Counted from the stretch's first letter, positions 10,201 to 19,315 are shown. The stretch is DNA of 49,922 nucleotides from Acidobacteria bacterium Ga0077553 (GCA_001464575.1 LNFE01000116.1:1-49922); one strand, 5' to 3'. Translations and numbers: made by a program. Notes: a model not told the origin generated them from the sequence alone.

Positions 10201-10764
10201 ATCTCGCCATACGACTACCGGCACCGCCTGGTCGCCAGCTATACCTACGAACTGCCCTTCGGCAAAGGCAAGCAATATGGAACCCAGTGGAACGGCTTCC
10301 TGAACGCTGTCCTCGGCCAATGGCAGGTCAACGGCATCGCCACCCTCAGCAGCGGGTCGCCCCTGCAGATGCTCACCACCGGCAACACCAGCCAGTCCTT
10401 TGGTGGCGGTCAGCGCCCGGACTCCACCGGCCAAGACGCCACTCTCGACAACCCCACCCTGGACCGCTGGTTCGACATCAACGCCTTCACCCTGCCGGCC
10501 CAGTTCACATTCGGCAACATGGGCCGCATGCACCCCAGCCTCCGCAGCGACTTTGTCGAACTTCTTGACCTCTCGGTCTTCAAGCGGTTCAACATCGTCG
10601 GCGAACGAGTCGCGCTGGAACTCCGCGGCGAGAGCTTCAACGCTCTCAACCACCCCGTATTCGGCTCGCCGAATACGACGGTCGGCAACGCGCAGTTCGG
10701 CCGGGTCACCAGCACCGCCAACGCCCCCCGCCAAACGCAGTTCGCTCTCAAACTGCTCTGGTAA
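7285..10764 (+). CDS. Oar-like TonB-dependent receptor, second copy
   Basis: This is a 1159-residue outer membrane receptor. The frame is open from GTG 7258, but ATG 7285 is preferred: it is followed by a clean signal peptide (MRTAISNSIVGALLALCLL ... PAQ) and preceded by CAGGGGA about 7-12 bases upstream. After it come a carboxypeptidase-regulatory-like domain (about 28-110, GLVTDPSGAAIAGASIVV), plug motifs (RNVYGLAALTPGVFG, YSAEYGRSGGGVLTI) and a barrel ending in FALKLLW. It has the same architecture as the divergent receptor at 3841-7146 but is only loosely similar, so this is not a recent tandem duplication. Its coding strand is C-rich, in line with the strand bias of the left part of the window. 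Confidence 0.93.
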   Translation: MRTAISNSIVGALLALCLLPPSLPAQTVAGQLSGLVTDPSGAAIAGASIVVTDIERNVNLRSSSNESGFFLVSPLPPGRYRLRAEKAGFRAHLIELIPIATQQKAEVSIPLQIGAVSESVTVSTSAISIDTTSATLSGVVENKRIIDLPLNGRNVYGLAALTPGVFGFRPAGGNGGVGEGFESIGRFTVNGGRDSSNAIMMDGVPVTMNSNTANMNANSAVPSVEGVEEFRIQTNAYSAEYGRSGGGVLTIATKSGTNTLHGSAFEFLRNSKMDANGWFSNASGARLATFQRNEFGASSGGPLVIPKVYDGRNKTFWFAVYEGRRQRSASTRFFTLPTDEQMVGDFSKTLTAAGALRNIYDPFSTTPDPARPGQFLRTIFPGNRIPPSRIDPVAANVLKFYGPRPNLPGQVNTNQNNFFFQGKAPTDVDRGTTKIDHNFNDSQRIFFRYTIFQNQNSQPELWPGPGCPDGGCYSNYERQQNAALDYSWTINSTTLLSLRYGFARSILDRGSWHKGFRPTTLGLPSYTETGADLLAFPEFSVEEMTMPGLLHHWNFRSANQSHTFVGTLSKVVGSHSLKTGTEIRGNLINHMQAPWSLNFSFNRGMTQGPDPRVVTPNGGFGFASFLLGTGASGSEVHGIRPALESKSYGFYLQDDWKVNRKLTLNLGIRWDFETGLTERYDRYAVFDESAVSPLSQQTGLNLMGGWTFANTGNRGRNLKNIEWGKIAPRIGIAYQIRPGTVIRTGGGIFFTTAPYGANNYGTAPFRASTPWVTTVDGVTPTDLLRDPFPAGVLQPEGSRNGLLAALGQGVGSPIPDAMTTPNNAQWNFSIGQDLGKSSVLEVAYAGNKGTHLPLGWQMDQLPDSLIRPDAGLLDTVPNPFFGIIRVGPMSTRTVQRGQLLTPYPHIPGVSTAGTSWGNSNFHSLQVSFKKRFSQAGSAVVAYTWSKLIADGGDNAWDSAGFRNFNCRACERSISPYDYRHRLVASYTYELPFGKGKQYGTQWNGFLNAVLGQWQVNGIATLSSGSPLQMLTTGNTSQSFGGGQRPDSTGQDATLDNPTLDRWFDINAFTLPAQFTFGNMGRMHPSLRSDFVELLDLSVFKRFNIVGERVALELRGESFNALNHPVFGSPNTTVGNAQFGRVTSTANAPRQTQFALKLLW

Positions 10765-10777
10765 CTCCGCAACCCAA

Positions 10778-10807
10778 TGGCCGGCTCTCCACCCGGAGGG
10801 CCGGCCA
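10778..10807. terminator. Strong hairpin between convergent genes, probable bidirectional terminator
   Basis: TGGCCGGC-T-CTCC, loop ACCC, then GGAG-G-GCCGGCCA. The arms pair over 13 positions with a single T-G wobble and a 4-base loop. It lies between the TonB receptor stop (10764) and the ankyrin gene stop (10813), which converge. The following plus-strand bases (ATCTTCTACTT) are pyrimidine-rich but not a clean T tract. Confidence 0.75.
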
Positions 10808-10812
10808 ATCTT

Positions 10813-12489
10813 CTACTTCCCCGCCAGCCGCCGCAACGTATCCGACCCCGCCCTCCCCCGCACAATCTTCTTCAGCTTCTCGGCATCTCCCTCCGCCCCC
10901 TGCCTCTGAATCGCCTCCCGGTACCGCTCCTGGTGATCCGCCAAGTCCAGCGGGGTCTCCCCCATCGAGTTCTTCGCCTCGAGCGCCGCACCCTCTGCGT
11001 GCAAAAACTCAAGCATCTCCGGCCGCCCCTGAATCGCCGCCAAGTGGAGGATCGACTGCTCCTTCCGCGCCAGAGTAATCGCCTCCACCGGATCCGGGAT
11101 CTTGTCCTGAGGATTCCACCGTCCGCGAACGTCGGCCCCACGCTCCACCAGTTCCCGCACGATCGCCAAGTCGCCCGCGAGCACCGCCACCGAGAACGGT
11201 GTGTGGCCATCCTTGCGGACCAGGTTAGGGTTGCCGCCCCGGTCAGCCAGGACTTTCACCAGAGCGACATTCCCCGAACTCGCGGCGATATGCATCGCCG
11301 ACGATCCCGGCGGTGCGGGATTGATCCGCACATCCCCCGCCGGGCCTCCGGTGGGATACACCGTCTGCTGATTCGGATTCGCTCCCGCATCGAGCAGCCT
11401 CCGGACAATCGTCAAGGCTTCCGGCAACGCCGTCGCGCCCAAGGATTCGTCGTCCGCGCCAAGCGCCAGCGCAGCCGCCGTCTGCCCATAAGCGCCTTGC
11501 TGCCTGGCCCCGCTACGGGCAGCCTTTGCCACCGCCAGAGCAGCGCCGTGCAGGGGCGTATACCCCGCGCCGTCCGCCACCTTCACCGCCGCGCCACGGT
11601 CGAGAAGCAAACTCGCCAGCGCGAGGTCCGGACGAAATCGTTGCGAACTCCCCGCCGTCGCCGGAGCGCCCCGGCCAGGAACGAACGTACCCGCCGGCGA
11701 GTCCCATTTGTAGAGCGCGGCCAGCAAAGGAGTCGTGCCATCGGCGGCCGTCGAATTCACATCCAACCCGGCATCCAGCAGAACTCGGGCAGATTCCAGG
11801 TCGTTCTTCTGCACCGCGAAAAACAAGGCATTCAACCCGCCTTTCTTCGCCGTGTAGTCGCCCTCATTGTTCCAGGGAATCCCGGTCTTCCCCAGCGTCG
11901 CCGTCGTCGGCAAATAGATCGTGTACTTCACGTCCCAAGTCTTCGTCGTCGCTCGAATATCCGCACCGTACTCGAGCAGTAGCCGCACCGCCTCCGGACG
12001 CCCCGCTGCCCACATCAGAGCCGTCTGCCCGAACTTCTTGTCCCGCGCATTCACCGCCGCACCCTTGGCCAGCAACCGCTTCATCATGTCGACCCGGCCC
12101 ATGCGCGCCGCAGTCATCAGCGGCGTCTCGCCATTCTCGCGGGCAACGTTGGGATCCGCGCCGCCAGCCAACAGTTGCTCCACGATCACCAACGAACCAT
12201 TCGCGATCGCCAACGCCAGCGGACCAAGGCCAATCTCGGTGGTCCGATTGGGGTCCGCTCCAGCCTTCAGCAGTACACCCACCATCTCGGCATTCGCTCG
12301 CACGGCGGCCCAGGCCAGCGGCGTCGTCCCGTCGCTCTGCCGCTCATTCGGATCCGCCCCTTCCCCGAGGAGTCGCCGCACCCCATCGCGATCATCGCCA
12401 CGCGCCGCGTTCAATAAGGCGCTACCCTCCGGCCCGAACGCCACCGCCCCAAACGACAGAGTCAGCAAGACAGGGATTACGTACCGCAT
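10813..12489 (-). CDS. Secreted ankyrin-repeat protein
   Basis: This 558-residue protein has a signal peptide (MRYVIPVLLTLSFGAVAFG) and then at least eight ankyrin repeats. Recognisable units include DGTTPLAWAAVRANAEMV, NGETPLMTAARMGRVDMM, FGQTALMWAAGRPEAV and DGHTPFSVAVLAGDLAIV. Ankyrin repeats bind partner proteins; here the location is periplasmic or extracellular. The gene starts 5 bases after the DUF1552 gene on the same strand. The DUF1592-DUF1552-ankyrin order recurs in Acidobacteriota and Planctomycetota, which suggests the ankyrin protein serves the other two; its exact role is unknown. Confidence 0.9.
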   Translation of the reverse strand: MRYVIPVLLTLSFGAVAFGPEGSALLNAARGDDRDGVRRLLGEGADPNERQSDGTTPLAWAAVRANAEMVGVLLKAGADPNRTTEIGLGPLALAIANGSLVIVEQLLAGGADPNVARENGETPLMTAARMGRVDMMKRLLAKGAAVNARDKKFGQTALMWAAGRPEAVRLLLEYGADIRATTKTWDVKYTIYLPTTATLGKTGIPWNNEGDYTAKKGGLNALFFAVQKNDLESARVLLDAGLDVNSTAADGTTPLLAALYKWDSPAGTFVPGRGAPATAGSSQRFRPDLALASLLLDRGAAVKVADGAGYTPLHGAALAVAKAARSGARQQGAYGQTAAALALGADDESLGATALPEALTIVRRLLDAGANPNQQTVYPTGGPAGDVRINPAPPGSSAMHIAASSGNVALVKVLADRGGNPNLVRKDGHTPFSVAVLAGDLAIVRELVERGADVRGRWNPQDKIPDPVEAITLARKEQSILHLAAIQGRPEMLEFLHAEGAALEAKNSMGETPLDLADHQERYREAIQRQGAEGDAEKLKKIVRGRAGSDTLRRLAGK

Positions 12490-12494
12490 CGCCG

Positions 12495-13762
12495 CTAGAC
12501 CTCCAGCCGGTTCAGCCGGCCCGTGCTATCTCCCAACTTCTCGGTCGGCACGCCCACCTTATCGAGCATCGTCAAATAGAGATTCGTCAACGGCGTCTCG
12601 TCGCCCGGGAACTTCAAATACCGTCCACCCGCAATTCTGCCCGCTGCCCCGCCGGCAAGGATAATCGGAAGGTCTCGCTGGCTATGCGACGTCGGGACGC
12701 TCAGGTTGCTCCCATACAAAATCAACGAGTGGTCCAGCAGCGTGGAGTTCCCCTCTTTGATCGAATCCAATTTACTCAGGAAATACGCAAACAACCGCGA
12801 CTGATCCACGTTGATCTTGGCAAGCGCATCCAGCTTGTCCTTCTCGAAGTTGTGGTGCGAAATCTCGTGGTGCCCCATCGAGATATCCAGGTGTGGGTAA
12901 TTGATCGATGTCGCTTCTCGTGCGTACATGAAGGTCCAGACTCGAGTCAGATCGGCCTGCACCGCGAGCGTCTGCAAGTCGAACATCAGCTTCACATGCT
13001 CAGGCCAGGAGTCCGGTACGCCCGCGGGGCGCGACATCTCCGGCAGATCCGTTGGCCGCTTCCGCGATGCCACCTGAACCCGCCGCGCCGGTCGCCCGCC
13101 CCGAGCTTGGCCTTCAGTTCAGTGATCCGCTCCGTCACACTGTCCAGGCTGCTCCGGTCCGCCGCGTCCCGCGCCGCAGCCGCAGCAGGATCAATGCGGC
13201 CCCCTTCACCGAATAGCCGCTCAAATAGCCGCCGCGGATTGAACTCAAACGGCAATGGCGTCGTGGCGCTCTTGAACACCGGGCCAACGTGCGCGGCGCC
13301 ACCATTGTTGTTCTCGGTCGAAAGTTCGAGCGAAGCAAACTGCGTATCCTTGCCCAGCGTCTGCGCCGCCAGTTGATCCACCGAAATGCCAACGTGGACC
13401 TTCCCCTTCGCCGGCTCCACACCGGTCAGGAAGGAAGCCAACGCACGGTCATGAAACCCCGCCTTGCTCCGGTCCGGGTCGGATGACAGGCCGCTCATCA
13501 CCACCATCTTTCCGCGATGCGGCGCCAGGGGCGCCAACGCCTCGCTAAATTGAAAGCCAGCTCCCTCGCCCTTCGGCCGCCAACGGTCCTGGTCCACGCC
13601 CAGCGGGTAGATCACGAAACCCAACCGGCGCACCGGCGCGGCTGCGGTGAGCTTTTCGGCGGTCAAAGCCGGGACCATCGCCTCCAGCAAGGGAAGCCCC
13701 AGGCACACGCCCGCACCGCGCAAGAACGTGCGGCGGGGAAGATACTTCTGCTGAATGAACAT
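12495..13762 (-). pseudogene. DUF1552 secreted protein, frameshifted with short internal loss
   Basis: The N-terminal frame starts at ATG 13762 with a twin-arginine-like leader (RRTFLRG) and runs to LKAKLGAGDR. It then turns into nonsense that ends at 12992. The true C-terminal half continues in another frame from QVASRKRPTDLPEMSRPAG to the stop at 12495, with typical DUF1552 features (GHHEISHH, SLILYGSNLSVP). Family members carry about a dozen more residues of a helical linker between GDR and this point, so a segment is missing near 13075-13095; restoring the frame needs a missing length of 1 modulo 3. DUF1552 proteins have no established activity but pair with DUF1592 cytochrome-like proteins. 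Here the DUF1592 gene ends 4 bases upstream. Confidence 0.88.
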
Positions 13763-13766
13763 GATT

Positions 13767-16094
13767 TCAGCGCTCCTGCTTCTGTCTCATTTCAAAGGGT
13801 GCGCTTCTCACGATGGCAAGAACCAGGTCATGAAAGCGATACTCGGCGGCTTCGGTCTGGCGCATAATCGCGCGAATCGTCGGCTGGTCCCGGGCGTCTA
13901 ACTCGCGGCCCAAGGCGTAGGTCAACAGGCGTTCTAAAGTCGCGTGAACGAACTCATCCGCACGGCTCAACAGCATTGTCTTCAGCCCCTGCGGCCCTGC
14001 AAACTCCGTTCCACCCAACATCTTCGCGGAGGCGTTAATCGGTCCGCCTTCATCCTTGGTGCGCCAACGGCCAATCACGTCATAGTTCTCGAGCGCGAAG
14101 CCTAGCGGATCAATGCGGTCATGGCACGAAGCGCAACTGGGGTTAGCCCGGTGCCGCTCCACCTGCTCCCGCGCCGTCAGTTTCCGCCCATCTCCCGCCT
14201 TCTCTTCGAGCGGAGGCACGTTCGCCGGCGGCGCGGGCGGCGGCGAATTCAGGAGGTTCTCGAGAATCCATTTGCCCCGCAATACCGGCGACGTCCGCGT
14301 GGAATGAGAGGTCAGCAACAGCATGCTTCCATGTCCCAACAGCCCACCGCGCCCGGAGGCGCTATCCAACTGCACCCGGCGAAACCCCGGTCCCGTTACG
14401 CCAGCGATCCCGTAGTGACCGGCGAGCCGTTCGTCCAGATAGGTGTAGTTCGCGCGAAGGAGATCGAGGACGCTGCGATTCTCCCGGATCAGACTGTTCA
14501 CGAACAAGCGGGTCTCCATTTGAAACGCGGACGCCAGCGCGGTATCGAACTCTGGAAAGAGCTCCTTATCCGGAGCCACTCCCGCCAATTCCCGCAGCCC
14601 CAGCCACTGCGCCGCAAAGTTGTCCATCACCGCGGCTGAGCGCCGGTCGGCCAGCATGCGGCGCACCTCGCGCGCCAGCATCTTCGGCTCGCGCAGTTTC
14701 CCGGCCGCCGCCGCATCCAGCAACTGGTCGTCGGGAATGCTGCTCCACAAGAAGAACGAAAGCCGGGAGGCGAGTTCGAACTCCGTCACTGGCTGGGCGC
14801 TGCCCGGCGCGCCCTGTGCGGCATCAAACTCCAGCCGGAACAGAAAATCGGGAGCCAGCAGGACGTCCCGGACCGCTGCCGCAATAGCAGTTTCAAAAGG
14901 CTTACGCGCGCGACGGGTCGCCTGAAACGTCTTGAGGAACGGATTCAGATCCGCCGGCGCCAAGTTCCGCCGGAACGCACGGCGGACGAGCGGCGCCAGG
15001 ATACGCTTGGCGCAGTCGTCCTCGTCCGCTCCAGCCTCAGCAGGCCTGCACACAAAGATTCGCGCCCGGCTCGGCGTCTCCCCGGGGCCAGTCGCGTTGT
15101 ATGGCCCAGCAATCTCGATGCGCCCCAGCACCGGCGGTCCGGGCAAGCCATCAAAAGCTGCTTCCCCCGCCGTCATCCCTCCAATCTCAAACAGCTTCAC
15201 GCGGCGGCCATCCACGCGGAATTCAATCGTCGGGCGCACCGCGCTGCCTAGCACGTCGAGTGGCCCCCCTATCGCTTGCCCACCCGGACCGCCGACATTC
15301 AACACCGGCCCTTCACGCTCGGCGTACTCATCCGGAAACGTCACGATCACCGTGTGGGAGCCCGCCTTCACCCTCGTCAGGCGCATTCGGAAGAAGCGAA
15401 CTCCTTCGAGCGGAGTCAAGCTCTCCTTCGCCAGAAAGGCTCGCAGATCGTAGTCCCCGTCCTTCGGAAAATAGTGGGTGACACGAATGCCACCGCGTGT
15501 ACCAAACGGCATGCCCTCGCCCTGCCATACCGCTTGCGTCCCGGTGGCCGGGAAGATCTCCACCACCGGCGAGGCCTCTCCCGTACCCGTGGCAAGCGCA
15601 CTCAGAGGCGACATCGAAAGCGCGTCGCCGATATTGTCGAACCCGGCGGCGGTCTGGTCCTGCGGAAGTTCGGCGTCCAGGGGAAGCTCAATGTCCAACA
15701 AATCCCGGACGGCGTTCGTATACTCCGTCCGATTCAGCCGGCGGATCACCGGCGAACCCGCAAATGTCGACCGGCGCCTCCCGAGGTCAAGCTCGGTGAT
15801 CAATCCCTTGAGAAACGCTTGGGCGGAAGCCTCCTGCGGACGCGGCATCCCCGCCGGAGGCATCTCCCGTGCGCGGACTCGTTTCGCCACCTTCTCCCAG
15901 ATGTCCGGACGAAGCGCCGCATCGGCGTGCGAAACCCCTTCGAGCACAAAGCCGCCGGCCTTAGCCCGTTCGCTGTGACAGCCGAGGCAATACCGCCCCG
16001 TAAAGGCTTCCCGGCTCTCCGGCTGAGCGGACAAAACTGCGCCAAAGCATACCGCCAGGAGCAGCGTAAGGAGATAGCCAGTCGGTCTCTTCAT
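13767..16094 (-). CDS. DUF1592/DUF1588-family secreted cytochrome-like protein
   Basis: This 775-residue exported protein has a signal peptide (about 1-23). A heme-type CLGCH motif lies near residue 36, within a cytochrome-like PSD1 N-terminus. DUF1587, DUF1592 and DUF1588 regions follow, and the C-terminus has a second CASCHDRIDPLGFALENYD motif typical of DUF1588/DUF1585. The family is widespread in Acidobacteriota and Planctomycetota and is presumed to act in extracytoplasmic redox or polymer breakdown; the reaction is unknown. Between SMSPL and ATGTGEASPVVEIFP (plus-strand about 15590-15606) the usual helical stretch of DUF1587 seems shortened by about 12-15 residues, in frame. It is first of three tightly linked genes (gaps 4 and 5 bases). 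Confidence 0.9.
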   Translation of the reverse strand: MKRPTGYLLTLLLAVCFGAVLSAQPESREAFTGRYCLGCHSERAKAGGFVLEGVSHADAALRPDIWEKVAKRVRAREMPPAGMPRPQEASAQAFLKGLITELDLGRRRSTFAGSPVIRRLNRTEYTNAVRDLLDIELPLDAELPQDQTAAGFDNIGDALSMSPLSALATGTGEASPVVEIFPATGTQAVWQGEGMPFGTRGGIRVTHYFPKDGDYDLRAFLAKESLTPLEGVRFFRMRLTRVKAGSHTVIVTFPDEYAEREGPVLNVGGPGGQAIGGPLDVLGSAVRPTIEFRVDGRRVKLFEIGGMTAGEAAFDGLPGPPVLGRIEIAGPYNATGPGETPSRARIFVCRPAEAGADEDDCAKRILAPLVRRAFRRNLAPADLNPFLKTFQATRRARKPFETAIAAAVRDVLLAPDFLFRLEFDAAQGAPGSAQPVTEFELASRLSFFLWSSIPDDQLLDAAAAGKLREPKMLAREVRRMLADRRSAAVMDNFAAQWLGLRELAGVAPDKELFPEFDTALASAFQMETRLFVNSLIRENRSVLDLLRANYTYLDERLAGHYGIAGVTGPGFRRVQLDSASGRGGLLGHGSMLLLTSHSTRTSPVLRGKWILENLLNSPPPAPPANVPPLEEKAGDGRKLTAREQVERHRANPSCASCHDRIDPLGFALENYDVIGRWRTKDEGGPINASAKMLGGTEFAGPQGLKTMLLSRADEFVHATLERLLTYALGRELDARDQPTIRAIMRQTEAAEYRFHDLVLAIVRSAPFEMRQKQER

Positions 16095-16197
16095 GGAGTC
16101 TCTGCCCGGATTGAATTCCCGTCTGCTCCGAGTTTACATCTAACCGCCGCACCATAGACGTGATATAGAATCGGGAGCCGACAAGGAGCCCCTCCCC

Positions 16198-17145
16198 ATG
16201 CTCGACGAGAAACGTTCTCATTCCTCCCTCACCCGGCGTGCTTGGATCGCCGCCACTGCCGCCGCGGCCACCGCTGCTGCCGCCCCCGCGGACTCGATAC
16301 CGATCATCGACACCCACTTCCATCTTTACGACCAAACCCGTCCCCAAGGCGCGCCGTTTCCGTTCACCCCCAATAACCCGCCCTTCCTCGCCCATCACTA
16401 TCGCGAGTCCGCCGTCCCCCTCGGCATCGTCGGCGGCATCAAAGTCGAAGCCAGCCCCTGGGTCGAAGACAACCTCTGGGTCCTGATGATGATCGAAAAG
16501 GAACCCATCATTACCGGCATGATCGGGAACCTCGACCCCACCATCCCGCAGTTCCTTGAGTATCTCGAACGCTATCACCGCAACAAGTTATTCCTCGGCA
16601 TCCGCTACGGCAATGTCTGGAAGGGGCAGGACCTCGTCACGGCCATCCACCAGCCCCTCTTCATCGAAAACATGAAGGCGTACGCCCAAACCGGCCTCAC
16701 TCTCGAAGTAGCCAACCCCCGCCTGGATCTCATCGAAGCTACACTCCGTCTCACCGACAAGGTCCCCAACCTGCGCATCGTCCTCGGCCATCTCCAGGCC
16801 CTCGCCCTGCCCACCGATCCCGGGGTACTGAAGACCTATGCCGGCCATCTCCGCGGCCTCCGGCAGCGGAACTCGTTCGTCAAACTCTCTGGCTTGCATC
16901 GCGCCCGCGCCACCGCGGAGAAGCCCTTCGACCCTGCCGTCTACAAACCCGTCATGGACTTCATCTGGGACATCTTCGGCGAAGACTACCTCGTCTACGC
17001 CGGCCGCAACAAAGTAGCGATCGAGATTTTCCGCTCGTACTTCTCCGCCAAGAGCCAAGGGGCCGCCGAGAAGTTCTTCTGGAAGAATTCGATCCCGGCG
17101 TTTAAGTGGATCCGGCGAGATCCCGGGCAGCCGCAACTGGCCTAG
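16198..17145 (+). CDS. Amidohydrolase-2 family protein, possibly missing its catalytic Asp segment
   Basis: This 315-residue protein has a Tat-like leader (TRRAWIAATAAAATAAAA) and a TIM-barrel metal-dependent hydrolase fold: metal ligands in IDTHFHLYD (about 36-44), VLGHLQ near the middle, and a C-terminal EKFFWKNS. ATG 16198 has AAGGAG at 16183-16188. Relatives carry a segment like Y-G-S-(D/N)-W-P right after 'EDYLVY', which supplies the catalytic Asp. Here the text runs DYLVYAGRNKVAIEIF, so that stretch (plus-strand near 16995-17006) is absent although the frame is kept. If real, the enzyme would be crippled. It is tail-to-tail with the next gene, 3 bases apart. Confidence 0.85.
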   Translation: MLDEKRSHSSLTRRAWIAATAAAATAAAAPADSIPIIDTHFHLYDQTRPQGAPFPFTPNNPPFLAHHYRESAVPLGIVGGIKVEASPWVEDNLWVLMMIEKEPIITGMIGNLDPTIPQFLEYLERYHRNKLFLGIRYGNVWKGQDLVTAIHQPLFIENMKAYAQTGLTLEVANPRLDLIEATLRLTDKVPNLRIVLGHLQALALPTDPGVLKTYAGHLRGLRQRNSFVKLSGLHRARATAEKPFDPAVYKPVMDFIWDIFGEDYLVYAGRNKVAIEIFRSYFSAKSQGAAEKFFWKNSIPAFKWIRRDPGQPQLA

Positions 17146-17148
17146 GCA

Positions 17149-17683
17149 CTACGGCATCAAGGTCGCCGAACGCTTCTCTCCATTCACCCGGACCCGCCCT
17201 ATCCAGGTGCCCGTCTTGGCGTCCCGCACGGCCCCCGCCTCCACTTGACTGGTCAACCTCGATGCGGGCCTGATCTGTAAGCCCCAGCCGTCGGGCGGCG
17301 CTCCGACGATATCTGAATACTCCGCTCCCAGCACCACACGCGCCGCCTTATCGTTATCGCCGAGATAGATTGCCCCCGCCCCGTCCTCCAGGGCATGCAC
17401 CCATCCGCCAACCGTTTCACCTTTAGCTAAATCGGTCCACGCCCAACGTAGCCACCTCAACTCCGGTGGCGGAGTAAAAGACCAGTTCCGTCATCTTTCC
17501 CCTCGTCAACAGCCGAGCCGCCACGCGACCCTCCGGATCCCGCACCACCATCTCCCGCTGTTCCGCCCGTACCCCAAGCAGAAACCACCACGCGCCCAGC
17601 AGACAAATCGCGCCGGTCAGCGCCGACACTCCCGCGGACCACATCACTAGACGACGAACACGCAACACAGCTGACAAAGACAC
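17149..17683 (-). pseudogene. Small membrane-anchored protein of unknown function, frameshifted
   Basis: From GTG 17683 (or ATG 17644) the frame encodes one transmembrane helix (ALTGAICLLGAWWFLLGV) and then a beta-rich stretch (REMVVRDPEGRVAARLL ... VATLGVDRFS) that stops near 17423. The continuation, with the same beta-rich style (GAIYLGDNDKAARVVLGAEY ... IGRVRVNGEK), lies in a second frame down to the stop at 17149. Joining them needs a change, and possibly missing bases, near 17425-17450; the missing length would be 2 modulo 3. I do not recognise the family. It follows the esterase gene by 25 bases. Confidence 0.6.
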
Positions 17684-17708
17684 CGCGCCTACCGGAGAAG
17701 TTCCTCGA

Positions 17709-18773
17709 TTACAGGTACCGCGCAATCCAGTCGTAGGCCGCAAACCGGACCGCATCCGGAAAGTCATGCTCACTATCCGGATGCTCCACCCGCAGCCGAT
17801 CCTCGGCCCCGTACAGCCGAAACACCGGCAGCGCCGCCTCACGAATCCGGTCCACACTTGCGTGCTGAAAGTTCGCATCGCGCAGCGGCGCATTGACGAA
17901 AACCGCCCGCGGCGCCAACGCGGCTATCAGCTCATAAAAATCAAACGGGACGTTCTGCGGCGCGCCCAAATACTGGCCCATCCGCATCATGTACCGTTCC
18001 TGCACCCAACCCTTGATGTTCCCGCCGTAGTAATCCAAAAACGAATCGAACCCGCAACTCGAAACCACTACCCCGATCCGTTCCTCGTGCACCGCAGTAT
18101 AGATCGCGTTGTGCCCACCCAACGAATGCCCGATCGCCGCATACTTGCCCCGCCGCACCTGCGGCAAACTGTCGAGCAGATCCAGCGCCCGCACGTTATC
18201 CCAAATCGCCTTCATCGTCCCGCTTTCGTAGCCCAGCTTCCGCACGTCCGGCTGATACTCCGCCAACTGCACATAACTCGGCGAAATCGTCACGAAGCCG
18301 CGCTCGGCCAGCTCCGCGGCGTACTGCCGGTGCGGCCGCCCGCCCAGCCCCACCACCACCTTGTACCCAGCCTCGTTGTCCGTCGGATGCAGGCACAATA
18401 CCCCCGCTGCCCGCTTCCCCGCCAGCGCCGCTTTCGGCAGGCAAAGAAACGCCGTCGTCCGCGATCCCGGCTCGGCCGCATACGAAATGGACCGCCGCAC
18501 ATAGCTGCCCATGTCGGTCTCGTCGAGCACCTTCACGTCCAACGGACACCGCTTTTCGCTTCCCGGCAGCGGCCCCGTCACCTGGTGCATTCCGGCCAAC
18601 GCCTCCCGCCGGCGCACCTCCCACTCCCGCTTGCTCTTCGCCACCCGGATCTTCCCGCCATCCCGGTACTCGAGCAGGTTGGTCCGGCTCAGCCCTCGCA
18701 AAGGCGGCAAAGGCGGCGCGGTCTGCGCCCGTGCCAGCAGCGGCAAGCCCGCAACAAAATCACGGCGATTCAT
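17709..18773 (-). CDS. Secreted alpha/beta hydrolase (acetyl-esterase / dienelactone-hydrolase type)
   Basis: This 354-residue protein has a short Tat-like leader (NRRDFVAGLPLLARAQ). The alpha/beta hydrolase core begins near residue 110. The nucleophile elbow is GHSLGGHN. A late YGAEDRLRVEHPDSEHDF segment supplies the likely acid and the catalytic His. The fold resembles the acetyl xylan esterase and cephalosporin-C deacetylase group, so deacetylation or ester hydrolysis of carbohydrates is plausible. The ATG overlaps the stop of the preceding gene (ATGA, 18770-18773), which implies coupling. Confidence 0.88.
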   Translation of the reverse strand: MNRRDFVAGLPLLARAQTAPPLPPLRGLSRTNLLEYRDGGKIRVAKSKREWEVRRREALAGMHQVTGPLPGSEKRCPLDVKVLDETDMGSYVRRSISYAAEPGSRTTAFLCLPKAALAGKRAAGVLCLHPTDNEAGYKVVVGLGGRPHRQYAAELAERGFVTISPSYVQLAEYQPDVRKLGYESGTMKAIWDNVRALDLLDSLPQVRRGKYAAIGHSLGGHNAIYTAVHEERIGVVVSSCGFDSFLDYYGGNIKGWVQERYMMRMGQYLGAPQNVPFDFYELIAALAPRAVFVNAPLRDANFQHASVDRIREAALPVFRLYGAEDRLRVEHPDSEHDFPDAVRFAAYDWIARYL

Positions 18774-19315
18774 TTCACGTTCTCCCGCAAGTCCGGCGGC
18801 GCTTTCGTCACCACCTCTACCAGTCCCACAATCTCGTCCAAGCTATTTCGCACCGGAGCCAACACCGAAATAAAGCCGGGCTTCTCCTTCACCGTCCGCC
18901 GCCGGCCGGTCTTCAACACGTCCAGCATCGCCGCCGGCGCGGGCTGAAACAGCTTTCCCCACGGCCAAAACTGGCTCATCTCATGCCGGTTCCGAATCAC
19001 CACGTGTACTATATCCGGCCGAATGGGCATCCACAGATTCACATCCACCGGATAATCCGCCAATAGTGCCAACCGCATCAGCGTCTTCTTGGTCGCCAAG
19101 AACGCGGCATCGTTCACGTCGTAATTGTCCGCGTCCGCCCAACGGTCCGGCGATGGATTCCGCAACATAAACTCCATCGCCCGCGGCGTGACGATTCGCT
19201 GGCAGACATCGCCGTCCACCATCACGCTGGCGGTGCGGGCGATGGCATCCAACTCCTGCTCCCGCTGGGCCGCCAGCGGACTCACCAGCACAAGAACCAA
19301 CACCAGCCATCTCAT
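18770..19315 (-). CDS. Small secreted protein of unknown function
   Basis: This 181-residue protein has a signal peptide (MRWLVLVLVLVSPLAA). The body is mixed alpha/beta and includes DADNYDVNDAAFLATKKTL and a C-terminal GFISVLAPVRNSLDEIVGLV, which resembles the last strands of extracytoplasmic Cache-type sensor domains. That likeness is weak. It is coupled on both sides by 4-base ATGA overlaps, after the DUF4091 gene and before the esterase, so it probably belongs to the same polysaccharide-related operon. Confidence 0.8.
   Translation of the reverse strand: MRWLVLVLVLVSPLAAQREQELDAIARTASVMVDGDVCQRIVTPRAMEFMLRNPSPDRWADADNYDVNDAAFLATKKTLMRLALLADYPVDVNLWMPIRPDIVHVVIRNRHEMSQFWPWGKLFQPAPAAMLDVLKTGRRRTVKEKPGFISVLAPVRNSLDEIVGLVEVVTKAPPDLRENVK

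Noticed and set aside
3841..10764. Recent tandem duplication of the two TonB receptor genes
   Set aside because: Shared architecture and short motifs only; the sequences differ throughout and the genes are divergent.
11526..13376. A 616-codon plus-strand frame across the ankyrin and DUF1552 genes
   Set aside because: Pro/Ser/Arg-rich, no domains; both opposite-strand genes are clearly real.
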